Source of the DNA: Luteolibacter ambystomatis
GTDB lineage: Bacteria; Verrucomicrobiota; Verrucomicrobiia; Verrucomicrobiales; Akkermansiaceae
Direction of reading: 5' to 3'
Assembly (NCBI RefSeq): GCF_018137965.1
Contig: NZ_CP073100.1
Location: 1,674,001-1,738,000 of the forward strand
DNA: 64,000 bases
Below the pieces are notes generated by a model. That model did no database searches, was not told where the DNA came from, and saw only the letters and a program-made list of their open reading frames with translations. The position numbers and the translations under genes are program-made. Below are positions 60,289-64,000 of the stretch, piece by piece (position 1 is the stretch's first letter; every line of letters begins with the position of its first letter).

Positions 60289-62004
60289 ATGTTCGGCGAG
60301 CGCTACTTCGCGACGCGCGAACGATTGGTGGAAGTGATGCGGGGGATCGTGGCACTCGCCAGGGACACCCAGGCGGAGATCAATCCCGAACTGGGTGCGG
60401 ATACCGTCCAAACCGGACTGGCCTCGCCCTTCCTCTTCGTCGTCTGCGGAGAGGTCAATGCGGGGAAGTCAACGCTGATCAACGGCCTCTTCGGCAGCGA
60501 CCTGTGCAAGGTCAACATCCTGCCGGAAACCGACCGCGTGCTGTGGTACCGCCATGGTGAGCTGGCCCGGGATGTCGAGATCACGCCGACACTGGAGGAA
60601 CGCTACCGGCCCGTCGAGTTCCTGAAGGACTTCAACCTGGTGGACACGCCCGGAACGAATTCCGTGATGCGCGGCCACCAGAGCATCACGGAGCGTTTCC
60701 TGCCCGTGGCGGACCTGCTGCTGTTCGTGTTCCCGGTTTCCAATCCATGGGGCGCGGCCACCTGGGACTTCCTCACGAAGCTCGGCCCGGAGGCGCTCGA
60801 CCGCGTCGCCTTCGTCATCCAGCAGATCGACCAGCGCGATCCGGCGGACATTCCGGTGATCCTTGGTCACATGAAGGACCTGTCGATGAAGCGCATCGGC
60901 CATGTCCCGCCGATGTTCGCCGTCTCCGGAAAGCTGGCGGTGGAGGCGAAAAAGACCAATCCCTTCGGGCGGCAGGCATGGCAAAGCTGTGGCTTTCCCG
61001 AGTTGGAGGACTTCATTTCCCGCAATGTCTGCCAATCGCCGCAACGCCGGAAACTCCTCGACACCTGGCGTCGCCACGCCTCCGAAGGTCTGGTGCAGAT
61101 CGAGAACCGCATTGAGGAAACAACCCGCAATGTCGAGCGCTGTGCCCGCTTTCTCGCCGAAATCGAGCGAGAGATCGACGGGCTGCGCGAACAGTTCGTG
61201 GTCCGGCTGCCGCGCCATCTCTCCGGGGTGGCCGAGGTCTTCCAACAGGAAGCGGTCTGGGTGACCAAGAAACTCGGGGTGCGCCTGAGTCCATGGAACA
61301 CCCTCATCCGCCTCTTCACCGGCGATCGCTCCGGATCGGAGACAGAAAACCTTTTCATTGAGCGACTGCAAACGGCGGTCGAACACGTCGCCCAACAGGA
61401 TGCGGCCGAAACCGTAAAGGCCTGCGAGCAGCATTGGGAAGGGTTGAAGGAACGGGTGCATGCCGAGATGGGCATCACCTTGCGGGACGATGACGCGGTC
61501 CAAAGCCGCCTGCAAAAGGCTTCGTCGAAATTCGTCCGGCGGCTCGGTCGCGCGGCACGGCTGGGCATCGGCAATCTCAAGGTCCGGCATGGCCTCGACC
61601 AATCGGTCCGCGAGCGGGTCACCTCGTTGAAAGTCTTCGCCACGCTCACGCTCCTGGCGCTCACCGGAGCCGGAATCTGCGGATTCCTCAAGATTCCATG
61701 GGCCCCGTGGGGCTGCCTCGCGGGCGCACTGGTCTGTTCCGGGATTTTCCTGGCCTACGCCACCGCCAGCCGGCGCGAGATCCTCCTGGCTTTCCGCGAA
61801 CGCCTGCTGGACGCGTGCGGGGCCTTCGCCAATGCCCTGCGCGGAGATTATGAGGAAGCCCTGCGAGTGTTTTTCCAAGAGTATGCAGGCTGCCTCGAGG
61901 AAGTGCGCCGCCACGTCGCGAACGACAAGCTCGCCCTTGAACCGCGGCTGCAACGTTGGAACGGATTGTTCCTGTCGCTGAAGGCGATCGAACAGGACCT
62001 GTAG
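60289..62004 (+). CDS. Dynamin-like GTPase with C-terminal membrane hairpin
   Basis: The 571-residue product has P-loop GEVNAGKST (residues 54-62), a G2 threonine in ETDRV, G3 DTPGTN (119-124) and a G4 position reading QQID, where the usual motif is NKxD. A long helical stalk follows (about 255-460), and then two adjoining membrane spans (about 472-515). This is the layout of bacterial dynamin-like proteins, which bend or fuse membranes in a nucleotide-dependent way. The atypical G4 (Gln for Asn-Lys) may lower guanine selectivity. It stands alone, whereas many relatives occur in pairs. Confidence 0.87.
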   Translation: MFGERYFATRERLVEVMRGIVALARDTQAEINPELGADTVQTGLASPFLFVVCGEVNAGKSTLINGLFGSDLCKVNILPETDRVLWYRHGELARDVEITPTLEERYRPVEFLKDFNLVDTPGTNSVMRGHQSITERFLPVADLLLFVFPVSNPWGAATWDFLTKLGPEALDRVAFVIQQIDQRDPADIPVILGHMKDLSMKRIGHVPPMFAVSGKLAVEAKKTNPFGRQAWQSCGFPELEDFISRNVCQSPQRRKLLDTWRRHASEGLVQIENRIEETTRNVERCARFLAEIEREIDGLREQFVVRLPRHLSGVAEVFQQEAVWVTKKLGVRLSPWNTLIRLFTGDRSGSETENLFIERLQTAVEHVAQQDAAETVKACEQHWEGLKERVHAEMGITLRDDDAVQSRLQKASSKFVRRLGRAARLGIGNLKVRHGLDQSVRERVTSLKVFATLTLLALTGAGICGFLKIPWAPWGCLAGALVCSGIFLAYATASRREILLAFRERLLDACGAFANALRGDYEEALRVFFQEYAGCLEEVRRHVANDKLALEPRLQRWNGLFLSLKAIEQDL

Positions 62005-62006
62005 CC

Positions 62007-62076
62007 GTGGCAGCAGTTTCCAACCGCCTCATTGGATTTGAAGAAAAGAGGCCTGGCGGTTGGAAACCGCCGCCAC
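62007..62076. repeat. Inverted-repeat element after the dynamin-like gene
   Basis: Two 22-bp arms (62007-62028 and 62055-62076) pair with two mismatches around a 26-nt spacer. It starts 2 bp after the stop codon. No T-run follows. It resembles in size and position the element after ruvC but has a different sequence. Confidence 0.55.
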
Positions 62077-62086
62077 GACACCTAAC

Positions 62087-62122
62087 AAAAAAACCGCGGC
62101 CTGCCTGAGCAGACCACGGTTT
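62087..62122 (-). terminator. Intrinsic terminator of the EF-hand gene
   Basis: On the minus strand a 14-bp stem with two mismatches and a 4-nt loop ends in seven T. It lies 26 bp after the EF-hand gene's stop. It may also help end the plus-strand dynamin-like transcript. Confidence 0.88.
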
Positions 62123-62147
62123 CTCGCATCAAAAGGGATCCGTCGGA

Positions 62148-62687
62148 TCACTTGCCTTCCGGCGGAGCGGGCGGCGGGCCGTCCGGACGACCGCCTTGGC
62201 CTCCCGGGCCGCCGGGGCCACGGCCACCGCGACCACCTTCGCCGCCCGGACCTCCCGGACCACGGCCAAAGATGCCAACCTCGCCAGCTTCAATGGCAGC
62301 CTTGCGTTCCTCGTCGCTAAGCTTGCCGTCCTTATCCTTGTCGTAGGTGGCGAGAATACGCTTCTGCTCTTCCGCGCGGGCGGTCTTGCGTTCCTCGTCG
62401 CTGAGCTTGCCGTCCTTGTCGGCGTCATACTTTTCAAGGAGAGCCTTCTCGTGCGCTTCGCGCTTGGCTTTCTGATCTTCCTGGAAGGCCTTGCGCTCCT
62501 CATCGCTGAGTTTGCCATCGCCGTCCTTGTCATACTTCTTGAGAAGCTCGGGCGGAAGCTGGCGCGGGCCGCCGCGCTCGGGGCGTGGTCCCTTGTCACC
62601 GCCGGGGGCGGGAGCGTCCTGGGCCATGGCAACCGCACCGGCGCCGAGGAGGGCGGCCATCGCGAACAAAGATGTCTTCATTTTCAT
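62148..62687 (-). CDS. Exported EF-hand protein
   Basis: The 179-residue product has a signal peptide (MKMKTSLFAMAALLGAGAVA) and three near-identical EF-hand loops, DKDGDGKLSDEE, DADKDGKLSDEE and DKDKDGKLSDEE, spaced about 30-35 residues apart. Each keeps the Asp/Glu positions needed for calcium. A Pro/Gly-rich, Arg-containing tail (GGPGGEGGRGGRG) follows. Proteins like this are common in Verrucomicrobia and Planctomycetes; calcium binding is expected, the role is not known. The gene is divergent from cdsA and has its own terminator. Confidence 0.88.
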   Translation of the reverse strand: MKMKTSLFAMAALLGAGAVAMAQDAPAPGGDKGPRPERGGPRQLPPELLKKYDKDGDGKLSDEERKAFQEDQKAKREAHEKALLEKYDADKDGKLSDEERKTARAEEQKRILATYDKDKDGKLSDEERKAAIEAGEVGIFGRGPGGPGGEGGRGGRGPGGPGGQGGRPDGPPPAPPEGK

Positions 62688-62826
62688 CGTGGTTTCGTTT
62701 TTTGGATTCTCGAAGCGGCGGGCGGAGCCGTTCACCATCTGGAACCCGGGGCCCGGTGAAAGGTTGCGCCGGAAAATCGTAATGAGTTGCCACCTACCCC
62801 TCCGGGCGGTTTGGATGCCCCGGCAA

Positions 62827-63744
62827 ATGGCAGACTCCACGCCAACACCGGCATCCTCGAAAGGCCGCACCTTCGTGCGCCGCACCGCCAGCACCCTCGG
62901 CCTGTGGGCCGTGGTCGGCGCGGCATTCGCCAGCCAGCGGGCCTGGGCCTACTTCGCCCTGATTGCGGTGCTCGCGATCCTCTCCACCATCGAGTATTTC
63001 AGCATGGTCCGCGCCGCCGGAGTGAAGTGCTTCCCGCGCTTCGGCATCCTGCTTGCAACGGTCTATTCCCTGGCCCTCGGCTGGTTTTTCATCTTCCACC
63101 ACCCGGCCGGTTCATTCGGCGGACGCGAGCTGCCGGACGGGTTGGACACGCTGGCCATTTTCATCGCCACCGCAGGAGCCTTCACCCTCCAACTCCGCTA
63201 TTCCATCAAGGGCATCGAGGCACTTCAGGCCGTGGCCTTGAACGTGCTCGGCTTCGTCTATGTCGCGGTGTTGTTCCACTTCTCCGCCCGGCTGGTGTTC
63301 GTGGTCCCGGGTGACAGCCAGGTGCCCGGCGCGGTGCTCCTGCTGTGGGTGATCGCCGTGACGAAATTCACCGATATGGGTGCCTATCTCACCGGCACGA
63401 TGATCGGCCGCCACAAGATGATCCCCCACGTCAGCCCGGGAAAAACCTGGGAGGGTTTCGCGGGTGCCCTGTTCTTCGCCCAGCTCGCCGGTTGCGGTCT
63501 CCATGCCCTCTGCCCGCAGGATCTCGCCATCCTCGGCGGCTGGCCGCATGTCATCGCGCTCGGATTCATCCTGGCGCTGCTGGCCGTTGTGGGTGATCTG
63601 GCGGAAAGCGTGCTGAAGCGCAGCCTGAACGCCAAGGACTCCGGTCACATGCTGCCGGGCATCGGAGGGGCTCTCGACCTCATCGACAGCATCTGCTTCA
63701 CCGCTCCGGCTCTGTATTTCTATCTGAAATGGGTGCTCCATTGA
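62827..63744 (+). CDS. cdsA: Phosphatidate cytidylyltransferase
   Basis: The 305-residue product has about eight membrane spans and the CdsA signature near its end, SVLKRSLNAKDSGHMLPG followed by GGALDLIDS. The usual D-R of the signature is D-L here. The preceding KFTDMGAYLTG and GKTWEG motifs are also typical. CdsA makes CDP-diacylglycerol, the precursor of all phospholipids. The dxr gene follows after 5 bp; a cdsA-dxr pair is a common arrangement. An in-frame ATG 12 bp upstream is an alternative start. Confidence 0.94.
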   Translation: MADSTPTPASSKGRTFVRRTASTLGLWAVVGAAFASQRAWAYFALIAVLAILSTIEYFSMVRAAGVKCFPRFGILLATVYSLALGWFFIFHHPAGSFGGRELPDGLDTLAIFIATAGAFTLQLRYSIKGIEALQAVALNVLGFVYVAVLFHFSARLVFVVPGDSQVPGAVLLLWVIAVTKFTDMGAYLTGTMIGRHKMIPHVSPGKTWEGFAGALFFAQLAGCGLHALCPQDLAILGGWPHVIALGFILALLAVVGDLAESVLKRSLNAKDSGHMLPGIGGALDLIDSICFTAPALYFYLKWVLH

Positions 63745-63749
63745 CCTGC

Positions 63750-64000
63750 ATGTCCTCTCCCCGCAAACGCGTCGTCCTCCTCGGCTCCACCGGTTCGATC
63801 GGCACCTCCACTCTCAAGGTCGCACGGGAACTCCCGGAACGGATCGAAATCGTCGCCCTCGCCGCGGCAACGAACGTTTCCAAACTTGCCGAACAGGCGC
63901 TGGAAACCGGTGTCAAGGACGTGGCCCTTCACGATGCCTCCAAGGCTGATGAACTCCGGGCCCTCCTGCCGTCCGATGTCCGCATCCATACCGGCGATGA
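63750..64000 (+). CDS. dxr: 1-deoxy-D-xylulose 5-phosphate reductoisomerase, N-terminal part (cut by window edge)
   Basis: Eighty-three residues are visible before the window ends. They begin MSSPRKRVVLLGSTGSIGTS, where GSTGSIG is the NADPH-binding loop specific to Dxr. The segment ELPERIEIVALAAATN continues the fold. Dxr makes the first committed step of the non-mevalonate isoprenoid route. It lies 5 bp after cdsA and is probably co-transcribed with it. Confidence 0.95.
   Translation, partial: MSSPRKRVVLLGSTGSIGTSTLKVARELPERIEIVALAAATNVSKLAEQALETGVKDVALHDASKADELRALLPSDVRIHTGD

Overview
The window looks like a stretch of chromosome from a GC-rich, Gram-negative member of the Verrucomicrobiota, of Luteolibacter/Verrucomicrobiaceae type. 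This is inferred from content. A Kdo transferase (waaA) points to an outer membrane. Autotransporter-associated beta-strand repeats, 'WA-x-x-DP-x-AA' helical repeats, an AP2-domain protein, sulfatase-fold proteins and a PL9-like polysaccharide lyase are all common in that phylum. No phage, insertion sequence, transposase or CRISPR array is visible. Most genes sit in short operons with small gaps or 4-bp overlaps.

Layout. 1-8 kb: a partial MGDG-synthase-like glycosyltransferase (-), then a + run with a membrane sulfatase/phosphotransferase-fold enzyme, two exported or anchored unknowns, rsmD and waaA, which suggests envelope lipid work. 8-16.9 kb: an RGG/Lys-rich putative nucleic-acid binder, an orphan DUF5706 (Pycsar-effector-like) membrane protein, a lipoprotein, a YlbF protein, an alpha/beta hydrolase, a di-haem peroxidase, a YigE-like protein, an IscA/ErpA-type protein and a DUF1992 protein. 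17-24.9 kb: a metal-type ABC importer (ATPase, permease and anchored accessory protein, no binding protein), a tandem AP2 protein, a helical-repeat protein, a degenerate sulfatase, a low-molecular-weight tyrosine phosphatase and an NlpC/P60 lipoprotein. 25-26.5 kb: two overlapping small heat-shock proteins behind a hairpin that abuts the first start codon, and a KhpA-type KH protein.

26.5-33.2 kb holds a tight three-gene operon: transglutaminase-DUF2126, circularly permuted ATP-grasp fused to Alpha-E, and a second transglutaminase. It is a predicted peptide ligation/modification system and here lacks the Anbu peptidase often found with it. 33.2-39.7 kb is mostly housekeeping: ruvC, a sirtuin, lipB, an acetate-type symporter with its DUF485 partner, prmC and murA.

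39.8-52.7 kb is one 4283-residue gene on the - strand for a secreted metzincin-like protease followed by PKD, Calx-beta, PA14, cadherin-like, PATR, LamG and DUF1349-like modules. Just upstream lie a seven-residue reading frame with a good ribosome binding site and an intrinsic terminator, a possible attenuation leader. An AT-rich gap of about 0.9 kb and a tRNA-Arg(TCT) follow. 53.8-64 kb: envelope and metabolic genes, including a YafK-like L,D-transpeptidase-fold lipoprotein, a VanW-glycosyltransferase fusion, a PL9-like lyase, mtnP, a polysaccharide deacetylase, a dynamin-like GTPase, an EF-hand protein, cdsA and the start of dxr.
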